DNA of 64,000 nt from an uncultured Lachnospiraceae bacterium (GTDB lineage Bacteria > Bacillota > Clostridia > Lachnospirales > Lachnospiraceae). Within the stretch, counting starts at the first letter, position 1. Every line of letters starts with the position of its first letter. A program made the translations under genes and the position numbers. The stretch is from positions 186,001-250,000 of the forward strand of contig CAJUFN010000001.1 in NCBI GenBank assembly GCA_910585545.1, read 5' to 3'. Below are positions 1 to 7,682 of this stretch, one piece after another. The notes below the pieces were generated by a model. That model was not told where the DNA came from. It made no database searches and worked only from the letters and a program-made list of their open reading frames with translations.

Positions 1-43
1 GTTTCTCATTATAAACGATTTATCATCAAAAACCAACTACATT

Positions 44-1045
44 TTATACATTTTCCATCGGAAGCCCAAGATGTTCATAAGTCAGTTCTGTTGCCACGCG
101 CCCTCTTGGCGTCCGCTTTATAAATCCGTTTTTCAAAAGATATGGCTCATATACATCTTCCAACGTGCCCGAATCTTCTCCTACAGACGCAGCCAAAGTA
201 TCCAGACCGACCGGCCCTCCCTGGAATTTCTGTATCATCGTAAGCAGAATATTGCGGTCAATCCCATCCAGCCCGTATTTATCTACATCCAGAATATCAA
301 GCGCCGAAGAAGCCACTTCTTTGGTAATCTTCCCATCATATTTCACCTGTGCAAAATCCCTTACTCTCTTTAACAAACGGTTTGCAAGACGCGGAGTGCC
401 TCGGGAACGTTTCGCAAGCTCTGCCGCTCCTTTCGCATCGATCTCCACTCCAAGTACTTTTGCAGACCTTATGATAATCGTCTTTAATTCCTCTTCACTG
501 TAATATTCCAGATGATGCACCACTCCAAAACGATCCCTTAACGGTGCCGTCAGCATTCCTGCTCTCGTTGTTGCACCTACCAATGTAAATTCAGGCAGCT
601 CCAATCTTATAGACCTGGCAGAAGCTCCTTTTCCAATCATGATATCGATCGCATAATCTTCCATCGCCGGATACAGAACTTCCTCCACCTGACGGTTCAG
701 ACGGTGGATCTCATCTACAAACAGCACGTCGCCTTCTTGCAGACTATTGAGAATAGCTGCCATCTCACCCGGCTTCTCTATCGCCGGACCAGAGGTGACT
801 TTCATATTTACGCCCATCTCATTTGCGATAATCCCCGCAAGCGTTGTCTTCCCCAGTCCCGGAGGACCGTAAAACAATACATGATCCAGGCTTTCTCTTC
901 TTGCTTTTGCCGCTTCAATATAAATCTTTAACGTCTCTTTTGCTTTTTGCTGACCGATATAGTCTTCTAAAAGCTGTGGCCGAAGATTCCCTTCTATCTT
1001 GATATCTTCCTCCAATGTATCTGTCGTAATAATACGTCTTCCCAT
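44..1045 (-). CDS. ruvB: Holliday junction branch migration helicase RuvB
   Basis: RuvB is the AAA+ motor that, as a hexamer docked on RuvA, drives branch migration of Holliday junctions during recombination repair. The 333-residue protein is of normal family length. It shows Walker A GPPGLGKT (residues 60-67), Walker B with DEIH (111-114), a sensor motif GATTRAG (157-163), the PLRDRFG segment that carries the arginine finger (about 168-174), and a C-terminal winged-helix region (VGEDSGTLEDVYEPYL). The ATG at 1045 follows GAGGG at 8 nt. It lies 27 nt downstream of ruvA, so the two are probably one operon. The usual partner gene ruvC is not in the window. Confidence 0.98.
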   Translation of the reverse strand: MGRRIITTDTLEEDIKIEGNLRPQLLEDYIGQQKAKETLKIYIEAAKARRESLDHVLFYGPPGLGKTTLAGIIANEMGVNMKVTSGPAIEKPGEMAAILNSLQEGDVLFVDEIHRLNRQVEEVLYPAMEDYAIDIMIGKGASARSIRLELPEFTLVGATTRAGMLTAPLRDRFGVVHHLEYYSEEELKTIIIRSAKVLGVEIDAKGAAELAKRSRGTPRLANRLLKRVRDFAQVKYDGKITKEVASSALDILDVDKYGLDGIDRNILLTMIQKFQGGPVGLDTLAASVGEDSGTLEDVYEPYLLKNGFIKRTPRGRVATELTYEHLGLPMENV

Positions 1046-1072
1046 ATTATCTTCCCTCTATCTTGCATGTTC

Positions 1073-1681
1073 TTAAAACATCATCTGTTTCAATGAAAGC
1101 TTTAATACTTCTTCTACCGTCATACCATCTGCAATGACACTCTTAACCGCGCGCAGCGCCTCTGTACTGCCATATCCAAGCGCTACCAACGCCTGCACAG
1201 CTTCTGCTTGGACTCCGACGCTTTCGCTCATTTCTTGGGAATATTCCAAAGAGTCTTTTCCGCGCTCCAGTACATCTTCCATGCTTAATTTATCTTTCAA
1301 TTCAATAATCAGCTTTTCCGCCGTCTTTTTCCCAATACCCGGGGTCTTACTGATCGCTTTCGTATCATTGGAAATCACCGCAAACCGCAATTCATCCGGC
1401 GACATCCCGGAAAGAATCGAAAGACCGCCTTTTGGTCCAATCCCGCTGACTCCAATGACCAGCTTAAATACTTCCAAATCATCCTTGCTCAAAAATCCGA
1501 AAAGCTGCATGGCATCTTCCCGGACATTCAGATATGTATGGATCTTCACTTCTCGTCCTGCTGCCGGTAATCTTGTAATCGCCTGCCTTGGCATATAGAT
1601 ACCATATCCTACCCCGCCTACATCTACGATAATCTTATCTTCTTGAATATCAACCAATTCTCCCCGTATATACGAAATCAT
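1073..1681 (-). CDS. ruvA: Holliday junction DNA-binding protein RuvA
   Basis: RuvA binds the four-way junction as a tetramer and loads RuvB. The 202-residue protein has an N-terminal OB-fold (about 1-62), two helix-hairpin-helix motifs (VSGIGPKGG near 78-86 and TPGIGKKTAEKL near 113-124), a variable linker, and a C-terminal UBA-like domain that contacts RuvB (EAVQALVALGYG onward). The ATG at 1681 is preceded by AAAGGAG at about 6 nt. The gene sits 11 nt downstream of the Gx-type membrane protein gene, so it may be co-transcribed with it. Confidence 0.97.
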   Translation of the reverse strand: MISYIRGELVDIQEDKIIVDVGGVGYGIYMPRQAITRLPAAGREVKIHTYLNVREDAMQLFGFLSKDDLEVFKLVIGVSGIGPKGGLSILSGMSPDELRFAVISNDTKAISKTPGIGKKTAEKLIIELKDKLSMEDVLERGKDSLEYSQEMSESVGVQAEAVQALVALGYGSTEALRAVKSVIADGMTVEEVLKLSLKQMMF

Positions 1682-1692
1682 AACTACTCCTT

Positions 1693-2187
1693 TTATACTA
1701 ACTTTATTGTCTTGAGATGTTCCAGCATTTTATCTGCCGTAAATCCAATCGCCATACCTGTCACCATGCCTGCCAGCAACAGATATGGAATATAATACGT
1801 CACGCTAAATGTCTCCACTACAATCGCTGCCACAACTAATTGCCCTATATTATGGCATACACCCCCTGCGATACTGACTCCGATCAGGCTGAACCAGTTT
1901 GTTCTTCGAAGGAATGCCATCACGAAAAGACTGAACACTCCTCCTGACAGGCTATATAAAATACTAAAAAGATTTCCAAACAAAAATCCTGCAAGCAGCA
2001 CCCGTACTACGGAAAGCAATGCTGCTGTTTTGACATCCATCTTATAAAGTACGATCACAATCACAAGATTGGCAAGCCCAAGCTTGATTCCGGGAATCCC
2101 GACAATCACCGGCACCAACGTTTCCACATAACTAAAAATCAATGCTAAAGCGGTAAAAACTCCAAACCAGGCTGTTCTTTTTTTCAC
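1693..2187 (-). CDS. Gx transporter-family membrane protein (annotated in relatives as heptaprenyl diphosphate synthase component I)
   Basis: This 164-residue, strongly hydrophobic protein has about five membrane segments and resembles the Gx_transp family. That family looks like the substrate-binding S component of an ECF transporter and is often misnamed heptaprenyl diphosphate synthase component I. The substrate is unknown. Supporting traits are the early GIPGIKLGLANLV segment and glycine-rich helices later on. The start codon is GTG at 2187, 12 nt after the stop of the NusG-domain-II gene. Families of these two types are frequent neighbours in Clostridia, often near apbE or rnf genes, so a role in redox cofactor or lipid-quinone supply is possible but unproven. 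Confidence 0.8.
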   Translation of the reverse strand: MKKRTAWFGVFTALALIFSYVETLVPVIVGIPGIKLGLANLVIVIVLYKMDVKTAALLSVVRVLLAGFLFGNLFSILYSLSGGVFSLFVMAFLRRTNWFSLIGVSIAGGVCHNIGQLVVAAIVVETFSVTYYIPYLLLAGMVTGMAIGFTADKMLEHLKTIKLV

Positions 2188-2199
2188 ACTAAGCGCCCC

Positions 2200-2556
2200 C
2201 TAATTCGTCATTGCGTCGTAAGTCTTTTCCTCCGTGGCTGTCACTTCCACGACGACTTGATTGGGAAGGCAGATAATACTTTCCCGATTCCTGGATATCG
2301 CTTTTTGATGTACGCAAAGCTGATCCGGGCAGGAAGCTTGTGCCATCGTAACCGTTCCATTCTCAATACGCAATACGTTCGTATCGTTGATCGCAATCTC
2401 CTGCTCTTTTCCAAGCAGATACCTTCCATACATCTTTCCATCTACAAAAACCGTAACTTCTCCTGCTCCTTTTTGTCCGCTTATATAATGCATAACAAAA
2501 AAAAGAATCGAGATAATGACGATTCCGGTAATCAAAAACCAGTCATTTCTTTTCAT
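2200..2556 (-). CDS. NusG domain II-containing exported or membrane-anchored protein
   Basis: The 118-residue protein has one N-terminal membrane segment (WFLITGIVIISILFFVMHY, about 6-24) followed by a small extracytoplasmic beta domain of the NusG domain II type. It carries the typical CPDQLCVHQ cysteine pair in the second half. Despite the name it is not a transcription factor, because it lacks the NGN domain. It probably heads the minus-strand operon that continues into the Gx protein, ruvA and ruvB. The ATG follows AGAGGG at about 6 nt. A perfect 11-bp inverted repeat (2569-2593) lies just upstream of this ribosome binding site. Confidence 0.85.
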   Translation of the reverse strand: MKRNDWFLITGIVIISILFFVMHYISGQKGAGEVTVFVDGKMYGRYLLGKEQEIAINDTNVLRIENGTVTMAQASCPDQLCVHQKAISRNRESIICLPNQVVVEVTATEEKTYDAMTN

Positions 2557-2568
2557 AGTACACCCTCT

Positions 2569-2593
2569 TCTGTGTGCTATTTTAGCACACAGA
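2569..2593. promoter_or_regulatory. Perfect inverted repeat between divergent genes (operator or leader hairpin candidate)
   Basis: TCTGTGTGCTA and TAGCACACAGA form 11-bp arms around a 3-nt loop. The repeat ends 13 nt before the start codon of the NusG-domain-II gene and lies about 140 bp upstream of apbE on the other strand. It could be a repressor operator, or a hairpin in the 5' leader of the minus-strand operon. No T-run follows it on the minus strand, so a terminator is unlikely. Confidence 0.5.
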
Positions 2594-2731
2594 TTCTATT
2601 TATGCAACCACATGTTCGGTCTAAGTCCCCTCTTCTTCCTGATCTCCTCTTGCAGTCCGATCCGCTTTTCGATTATAATTATGTTTATAATTGTTTTTAG
2701 AAAATCAAAAATCATAAAAATGAGGTTTCCT

Positions 2732-3736
2732 ATGTCAAAACTATTTCGCTTTATTTATTTGAAACTTATCTTTTGTCTGCTTCTATGTTCTGTAATATTA
2801 ATATTATTAAGTAGCTGCCAGACAAAAGAACCGATCTACGCAACCGGTATTTATTTTGATACGGTTGTAACCATACAACTTTATGGTACCAAAGATCAGA
2901 CTCTTTTAACTGAATGTATGCAGATGTGCAAAGACTTCGAATCCAGATTTGACCGCACTGATCCTGCGAGTGAAATCAGCAAGATCAACACTGCCAAAGG
3001 GACGCCAGTAACTGTTTCTGATGACACTGCAAATTTGATCCGGGAAGGACTTTCTTACTGCGGGCTTTCCGGCGGAGCCTTTGATATTACCATCGCTCCC
3101 CTAAATGATCTATGGAATTTTAAGAACAATACTGGTACCGTTCCTTCGCAAGAATCAATCAATGCCGCCTTATCTCATGTGGATTATCGCAATGTCATCC
3201 TCGCTGGAAACACGGTTACCTTAAAAGACCCTGAGGCTGCACTTGACCTTGGGGGCATTGCCAAAGGCTACATTGCAGATTGCCTGAAAGAATATCTGAT
3301 ATCAAAAGAGGTGGAACATGCCACGATCAACCTCGGCGGCAATGTCCTTGTGATTGGTGACAACCTAGACAACAAACCGTTCCACATCGGTATTGCCAAA
3401 CCGTTTGATGATAAGAACGTACCGATCACTTCTGTCTATGTAACTGACCGGGCAGTCACATCCTCCGGTAATTACCAACGCTATTTTGAGGCTGATGGCA
3501 AGATTTATCATCACATTTTAAATCCCAAAACCGGATATCCTTATGAGAATTCTCTCTATGGAGTGACTATTCTTTCCGACACTTCCACTCAGGGCGATGG
3601 CTTAAGCACTGTCTGCTTTGCTTTGGGCTTCGAACAAGGAATGCAGCTTATCCAATCCTTAGACGATGTGGAAGCAATTTTTATCACAGATGATTATGAA
3701 TTGCATGACAGCCGTACACAGTTAAAAGAAAACTAG
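2732..3736 (+). CDS. apbE: FAD:protein FMN transferase, lipoprotein
   Basis: ApbE transfers FMN from FAD onto Ser/Thr of target flavoproteins outside the membrane; RnfG and RnfD, encoded just to the right, are classic targets. The ATG at 2732 is chosen because TGAGG precedes it by 6 nt. The frame stays open further upstream but overlaps the divergent promoter region. The resulting 334-residue protein begins with a lipoprotein signal ending LLSSC (Cys29). Family motifs seen are GIYFDTVVTIQLYG, GGAFDITIAPL, DLGGIAKGY, NLGGNVLVIG and HHILNPKTGYP. It is the only sizeable plus-strand gene in the left half and converges on the next gene. Confidence 0.95.
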   Translation: MSKLFRFIYLKLIFCLLLCSVILILLSSCQTKEPIYATGIYFDTVVTIQLYGTKDQTLLTECMQMCKDFESRFDRTDPASEISKINTAKGTPVTVSDDTANLIREGLSYCGLSGGAFDITIAPLNDLWNFKNNTGTVPSQESINAALSHVDYRNVILAGNTVTLKDPEAALDLGGIAKGYIADCLKEYLISKEVEHATINLGGNVLVIGDNLDNKPFHIGIAKPFDDKNVPITSVYVTDRAVTSSGNYQRYFEADGKIYHHILNPKTGYPYENSLYGVTILSDTSTQGDGLSTVCFALGFEQGMQLIQSLDDVEAIFITDDYELHDSRTQLKEN

Positions 3737-3748
3737 AAGAATGAATAA

Positions 3749-3782
3749 GGAAGACAGCGACTCATTTGAATCACTGTCTTCC
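3749..3782. terminator. Hairpin between convergent genes, probably bidirectional terminator
   Basis: GGAAGACAG and CTGTCTTCC pair, and the intervening bases extend the stem to about 16 bp with two mismatches around a 2-nt loop. It lies 12 nt after the apbE stop and before the end of the convergent gene at 3811. Only a weak T-rich tail follows on either strand. Confidence 0.55.
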
Positions 3783-3810
3783 CTAATAACTTCTAATCCC
3801 TTAATACTTT

Positions 3811-4380
3811 CTAACTGTAAGCAGACAAAATTGCTGCTCCAAACACAAGAACAAGAATCACATAAATCGCAATCACTACTGCACCTACGATCAGACTTGC
3901 ACGACAATAGTTTCTACGGTTAACATTTCCCGTTCTGCTAAACGCCCATACCAAATACAAAATAAAACCTACGCAAGGAATAAACCCTACGATCAAGGTC
4001 AAAATCCAGTCACCCATCGTCATAACGGACTCATCATTATAGTCGTCATAGTTATTCGGCTGATAACCGGTGTTCTGATAACCATTGTTCTGGTAATTGC
4101 TGTTCTGATAATTATTATTCTGGTAGCCGGAATTTTGATATCCATTATTCTGGTAACCCATATTCTGGTTCTGATAACCGTTACTTTGCTGGTTTTGCTG
4201 ATAGGTCTGGTATGCCCGCTGATATGGATTCGCTGTCTGATTTTGTTCTGAATCCTTCTCTGCTTCCGGCACAACTTCTTTTGGAACCTCATTCACTGCC
4301 ATATCCGCTGACTCATTTGCCGCTTCTGTAGAATTCTTCGGCATTTCATCTCCCGGTATATTATCAAATTGATTATCCAT
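3811..4380 (-). CDS. Small membrane protein with an N-terminal Asn/Gln/Tyr-rich repeat tract
   Basis: The 189-residue protein has an acidic N-terminus (about 1-50) and a low-complexity tract of roughly ten YQN-type units (NGYQN, NSGYQN, NNYQN; about 50-108). Two membrane segments follow (ILTLIVGFIPCVGFILYLVWAF and the C-terminal SLIVGAVVIAIYVILVLVFG). The C-terminal half resembles DUF4190-like small membrane proteins. The start at 4380 is set by AAAGGAGG 7 nt upstream; the frame continues 60 nt further up without a comparable site. No enzymatic motif is visible. The repeat tract may be an extended cytoplasmic or surface tail of variable length. Confidence 0.8.
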   Translation of the reverse strand: MDNQFDNIPGDEMPKNSTEAANESADMAVNEVPKEVVPEAEKDSEQNQTANPYQRAYQTYQQNQQSNGYQNQNMGYQNNGYQNSGYQNNNYQNSNYQNNGYQNTGYQPNNYDDYNDESVMTMGDWILTLIVGFIPCVGFILYLVWAFSRTGNVNRRNYCRASLIVGAVVIAIYVILVLVFGAAILSAYS

Positions 4381-4411
4381 GATGTAACCTCCTTTATTTC
4401 CCTCTTTGTAT

Positions 4412-4440
4412 AGTTTATCATCTTTCCCTGCTATTGACAA
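4412..4440 (-). promoter_or_regulatory. Probable sigma-A promoter of the YQN-repeat membrane protein
   Basis: Read on the minus strand, TTGTCA (4440-4435) and TAAACT (4417-4412) are separated by 17 bp, about 30 bp upstream of the AAAGGAGG site. Confidence 0.5.
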
Positions 4441-4480
4441 ATATTTTGAAAATATTTCGCAAAATTTTCACATTCTTTAT

Positions 4481-4512
4481 AACAGTTTAACTACATATAC
4501 GGCAAAACTGTT
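4481..4512 (-). terminator. Possible terminator after the rnf operon
   Basis: AACAGTTT and AAACTGTT form an 8-bp stem just after the DUF2752 stop codon. There is no clear T-run, so this is a weak candidate. Confidence 0.3.
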
Positions 4513-4524
4513 ACCATTCTTTCG

Positions 4525-4971
4525 CTAACGCCTCAAAAACGGAATCAAAGCATTATAGTAATAGCTCATCGGAGGTTCTCCCGGAAAATATCGTATCATC
4601 CGATATATATACAACACGATCATAGCCAGAAAAATTCCTAAAAGCCATTTACTCAGCACCTTTGTATTTCTCTTTAAAATGTAACGATACAAAAAGAATA
4701 CCATAATAAATACTGCAATCGGATAAATCATCGGATGGATTTCAAACGCACGTGCAAAATCCAAACGCAGCAGGGCAAACCCGGCCCGCGTAAGACCGCA
4801 GCCTGGACACGGAAACCCTGTTATGCTCACAACCGGACACATGCTGTAAAGAAATCGTCTTCCAACCGTATAATAAAACGCAATGACCATAATTGGTATC
4901 CACAATACCTTTATATCCTGCCAAAGTAACGAACTGGCATCCTTTAATATTTTTCTCATGGAACGTCTCAT
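4525..4971 (-). CDS. DUF2752 family membrane protein
   Basis: The 148-residue protein has three to four membrane segments and the DUF2752 signature CPGCGLTRAG after the second hydrophobic stretch. The start is placed at the ATG at 4971 because it overlaps the rnfB stop as ATGA, which suggests translational coupling; the frame extends upstream but inside rnfB. The function of the family is unknown. Its position as the last cistron after rnfB suggests co-expression with the Rnf complex, but DUF2752 genes also occur in unrelated settings. Confidence 0.85.
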   Translation of the reverse strand: MRRSMRKILKDASSLLWQDIKVLWIPIMVIAFYYTVGRRFLYSMCPVVSITGFPCPGCGLTRAGFALLRLDFARAFEIHPMIYPIAVFIMVFFLYRYILKRNTKVLSKWLLGIFLAMIVLYIYRMIRYFPGEPPMSYYYNALIPFLRR

Positions 4972-5759
4972 AGAATGATTCCCTTCGGACATTTTGCAGC
5001 ACAAGCTCCACAATTGGTACATTTTTTCGGATCGATATGCGCAATATTATCCTCTACGGTAATGGCATTCGCTTCACATACCTTCTGACACATTTTACAA
5101 CCGATACATCCGACCTTGCATGCTGCCATAACATCCTTTCCCTTATCCTTGGAGCTGCACTGCACAAGGTGCTTCTGCTCATAAGGAACAAGCTCGATTA
5201 GCTTCTTCGGACATGCCGCAATACATTTTCCACATGCCTTACATGCATCCTTATCTACGACTGCGATACCATCTACAATATGGATTGCATCGAACGGACA
5301 TGCCTTGACACAAGAACCATATCCAAGGCACCCATAATTACAGGATTTCTGCCCGTCGTTTTGCATCATACTGGCCATCATACAATCCTTAATACCATAA
5401 TATGTGTAATCGCTTCCTGCCTTATCGCATGTTCCGGCACACTTCACAAATGCAACCTCATGCACGGAGTCTCCTGCTTCCATGCCCATGATCGCTGCAA
5501 TTTTATCCGCAACCGGCGCTCCACCGACAGGACATGCATTTACCGCTGCTTCTCCTTTTACGATCGCGGATGCAAGCCCCAGACATCCTGCATATCCGCA
5601 GCCGCCGCAGTTATTCCCTGGAAGCACACCGCCAATAGATTCCTCTCTGGGATCCGTTTCTACTGCAAATTTTTTTCCTGCCGCACCAAGGAAGACACCG
5701 ATAAATAATCCTGTTCCTCCCACTACCAGGGCGGCAAAAATAATTGCTGTTATATTCAT
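4968..5759 (-). CDS. rnfB: Ion-translocating oxidoreductase subunit RnfB
   Basis: RnfB is the ferredoxin-side electron entry subunit of the Rnf complex (ferredoxin:NAD oxidoreductase, Na+ or H+ pumping). The 263-residue protein has one N-terminal membrane helix (about 4-26). It is followed by the Fe-S domain with Cys51, Cys54, Cys59 and Cys76 (NNCGGCGYAGC...CPVGG), then four further 4Fe-4S Cys sets: about 140-154, 173-183 (CKACGKCIAACP), 218-228 (CIGCKMCQKVC) and 247-257 (CTNCGACAAKCP). This many clusters is typical of clostridial RnfB and more than in the gammaproteobacterial protein. The start follows AGGGAGG at about 9 nt. It is the last rnf gene, 13 nt after rnfA. Confidence 0.97.
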   Translation of the reverse strand: MNITAIIFAALVVGGTGLFIGVFLGAAGKKFAVETDPREESIGGVLPGNNCGGCGYAGCLGLASAIVKGEAAVNACPVGGAPVADKIAAIMGMEAGDSVHEVAFVKCAGTCDKAGSDYTYYGIKDCMMASMMQNDGQKSCNYGCLGYGSCVKACPFDAIHIVDGIAVVDKDACKACGKCIAACPKKLIELVPYEQKHLVQCSSKDKGKDVMAACKVGCIGCKMCQKVCEANAITVEDNIAHIDPKKCTNCGACAAKCPKGIIL

Positions 5760-5772
5760 ATCCTACGCCTCC

Positions 5773-6372
5773 CTAAATCACGCCTGAGAATCCAAAGAAT
5801 GCGATCGACATAAGACAAGCTGTCACAAGTACGATCGGCGTTCCTTTAAAAGATTCCGGCACATCACAATACTCAATTTTTTCACGAATACCCGCCATAA
5901 TAACGATCGCAATCAAGAATCCGATCGCTGTCGCAAGGCCATTTACAATTCCCGTAAAAATTCCATATTCCTTCTGTACATTGGTAAGCGCTACACCAAG
6001 CACCGCACAGTTTGTTGTAATAAGCGGCAGGTATACACCAAGCGCCTGATATAAAGAAGGCATTGCTTTTCTTAAAAACATTTCCACAAACTGTACCAGA
6101 CAAGCGATCACAAGAATGAATACGATTGTCTGCAGATATACCAGCTTCCCACCTAAAATGGCCGGATTGGCAAGTATAAATTTATAAATCACTCCCGTTA
6201 CCGCAGATGCGATACCGATAACGAATACTACTGCACCGCCCATTCCTGCTGCTGTCTCTACCTTTTTGGAAACACCGAGAAACGGACAGATACCAAGAAA
6301 CTGGCTGAGTACTACGTTATTTACAAGTGCAGAACCAATTGCGATAATCACTAATTCCTGAATTTCTGACAT
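5773..6372 (-). CDS. rnfA: Ion-translocating oxidoreductase subunit RnfA
   Basis: RnfA is a 199-residue, six-helix membrane subunit. It forms an inverted-topology pair with RnfE, and the two sandwich an intramembrane 2Fe-2S cluster in solved Rnf structures. Expected cysteines are present in FLGICPFLGV near the N-terminus and in LITTNCAVLGVAL in the middle. Length and sequence are typical. It sits 19 nt downstream of rnfE and 13 nt upstream of rnfB in the order C-D-G-E-A-B, which is the clostridial order. Confidence 0.97.
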   Translation of the reverse strand: MSEIQELVIIAIGSALVNNVVLSQFLGICPFLGVSKKVETAAGMGGAVVFVIGIASAVTGVIYKFILANPAILGGKLVYLQTIVFILVIACLVQFVEMFLRKAMPSLYQALGVYLPLITTNCAVLGVALTNVQKEYGIFTGIVNGLATAIGFLIAIVIMAGIREKIEYCDVPESFKGTPIVLVTACLMSIAFFGFSGVI

Positions 6373-6391
6373 TTATGTACTCCTCCCCTTC

Positions 6392-7087
6392 TTATTTTTC
6401 TTCCCCTGCCGGGAATATTTTCGAATTGCATCCTTGGCATGCCTCACATCCACCTTCACCACAGCCTGACATTTCTGTCTTTTTCCCTTTCTTTTTGGCT
6501 ATTGCCTTCATTTTATTCTGAAGTGCAACCAATCCGGAAAGAACTAAAAACGCTCCAGGTGCCAGGATAAATATCGTCACCGGCTCATATGCATCCGGCA
6601 TAACCCTCATGCCAAAGACAGCGCCTGCCCCGATCAATTCACGTACGATACCAATGCAGGTAAGGCCGATCGTAAATCCAAGTCCCATGCCAATACCATC
6701 AAAGATAGACGGCAGCACCGGATTCTTAGATGCATAACTTTCTGCTCGGCCAAGGATAATACAGTTTACTACAATAAGCGGGATATATAGACCAAGTGAT
6801 GCATACAGACTTGGAACGAATCCTTCCAGCAAAAACTGTACCATTGTTACAAAAGACGCCACAACTACGATAAATGCCGGCATTCTCACAGAATCCGGAA
6901 TAATTTTGCGCAGCATGGAAATCAACATATTCGATAACACAAGCACAACGGTTGTAGAAAGCCCCATACCAACACCGTTAATCGCAGAGGTCGTGACCGC
7001 AAGTGTCGGACACATACCAAGCATTAACACGAAAGTTGGATTTTCCTTCACGATCCCATTGTAAAGTCGTTCCACACAACTATTCAT
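6392..7087 (-). CDS. rnfE: Ion-translocating oxidoreductase subunit RnfE with Cys-rich C-terminal tail
   Basis: RnfE is the RnfA-like membrane subunit. The conserved cysteines are in MLGMCPTLAV and LIVVNCIILG. The start is placed at the ATG at 7087, giving 231 residues: GGAGG lies 8 nt upstream inside the end of rnfG, and the start overlaps the rnfG stop by 8 nt. The C-terminus is unusual: after a basic linker (KKKGKKTEM) comes GCGEGGCEACQGCNSK, with four cysteines and glycine spacing that could bind metal or an Fe-S cluster on the cytoplasmic side. Most RnfE proteins end soon after the last helix. Confidence 0.95.
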   Translation of the reverse strand: MNSCVERLYNGIVKENPTFVLMLGMCPTLAVTTSAINGVGMGLSTTVVLVLSNMLISMLRKIIPDSVRMPAFIVVVASFVTMVQFLLEGFVPSLYASLGLYIPLIVVNCIILGRAESYASKNPVLPSIFDGIGMGLGFTIGLTCIGIVRELIGAGAVFGMRVMPDAYEPVTIFILAPGAFLVLSGLVALQNKMKAIAKKKGKKTEMSGCGEGGCEACQGCNSKIFPAGEEK

Positions 7088-7682
7088 TTGCACTACCTCC
7101 AATCGTCTCATAATAAGCTAAGGCAGCGTTGACAGCTCCTGTCACTGCTCTTGAAGTTATAGTCGCACCGGAGATTGCCTGAATCTCTTCTCCATTGCCT
7201 CCGTCTTTTGAGACATAAAAAGATCCTGTCTGCTTCCCGGCATACTGCTCATAGAATTCCGGTTTCTGGGCATTCATGCCAAGCCCTGCAGTCTCGTTAA
7301 TACTCAAGATCGCGATGCCATTTACCGTTTTATCCGGTAAGATTCCGACGGAAACCTGGATATTTCCTCCATAACCGTTTTTATCGGTGACTGTAATCAC
7401 ATATCCTGCATCCTCACTGCCCTTTTTTGCCGTTACCACTTCATCGATAACCGTTCCTTCTATTTCTGCAACTGCTTTTACAGCCGCCTCCGCATCAAAA
7501 TCTGCATATGGTTCAAACTTATCTGCTTCGCTTAATACCTGTTTATAAGCTTGCTGCTTTGCAGCCTCTTTTGCTTTGGCAATTGGTTCTTCCGTAACTC
7601 CTTGTACTACCCCAAGAAGCGCGCCCGCAACCAACGTAATCGCCGCAAGGATTGCCGCATTTTTTACAATCTTACTGCTCAT
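7080..7682 (-). CDS. rnfG: Ion-translocating oxidoreductase subunit RnfG, FMN-binding
   Basis: RnfG is anchored by one N-terminal helix (about 8-30) and exposes an FMN-binding domain outside the membrane. The flavinylation motif SGAT (171-174) is present, with Thr174 the predicted site of covalent FMN attached by ApbE. The Asp usually found three residues before the motif is replaced in AISGAT, as in some clostridial homologues. The 200-residue length is normal. The gene abuts rnfD (its start shares base 7682 with the rnfD stop) and overlaps rnfE, so the operon is tightly coupled. Confidence 0.96.
   Translation of the reverse strand: MSSKIVKNAAILAAITLVAGALLGVVQGVTEEPIAKAKEAAKQQAYKQVLSEADKFEPYADFDAEAAVKAVAEIEGTVIDEVVTAKKGSEDAGYVITVTDKNGYGGNIQVSVGILPDKTVNGIAILSINETAGLGMNAQKPEFYEQYAGKQTGSFYVSKDGGNGEEIQAISGATITSRAVTGAVNAALAYYETIGGSANE

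Noticed and set aside
2200..2556. Transcription factor NusG.
   Set aside because: It has a membrane helix and only domain II, with no NGN or KOW arrangement; it is an exported domain of the same name.
4020..4292. A basic, Arg/Ile-rich 90-codon frame within the YQN-repeat gene.
   Set aside because: It is the alternative-frame translation of the repetitive tract and has no ribosome binding site.
5280..5787. Plus-strand open frames opposite rnfB and many similar frames opposite other genes.
   Set aside because: They lie antisense to well-supported genes, lack ribosome binding sites and read as low-complexity or Cys/His/Ser-rich shadow translations.
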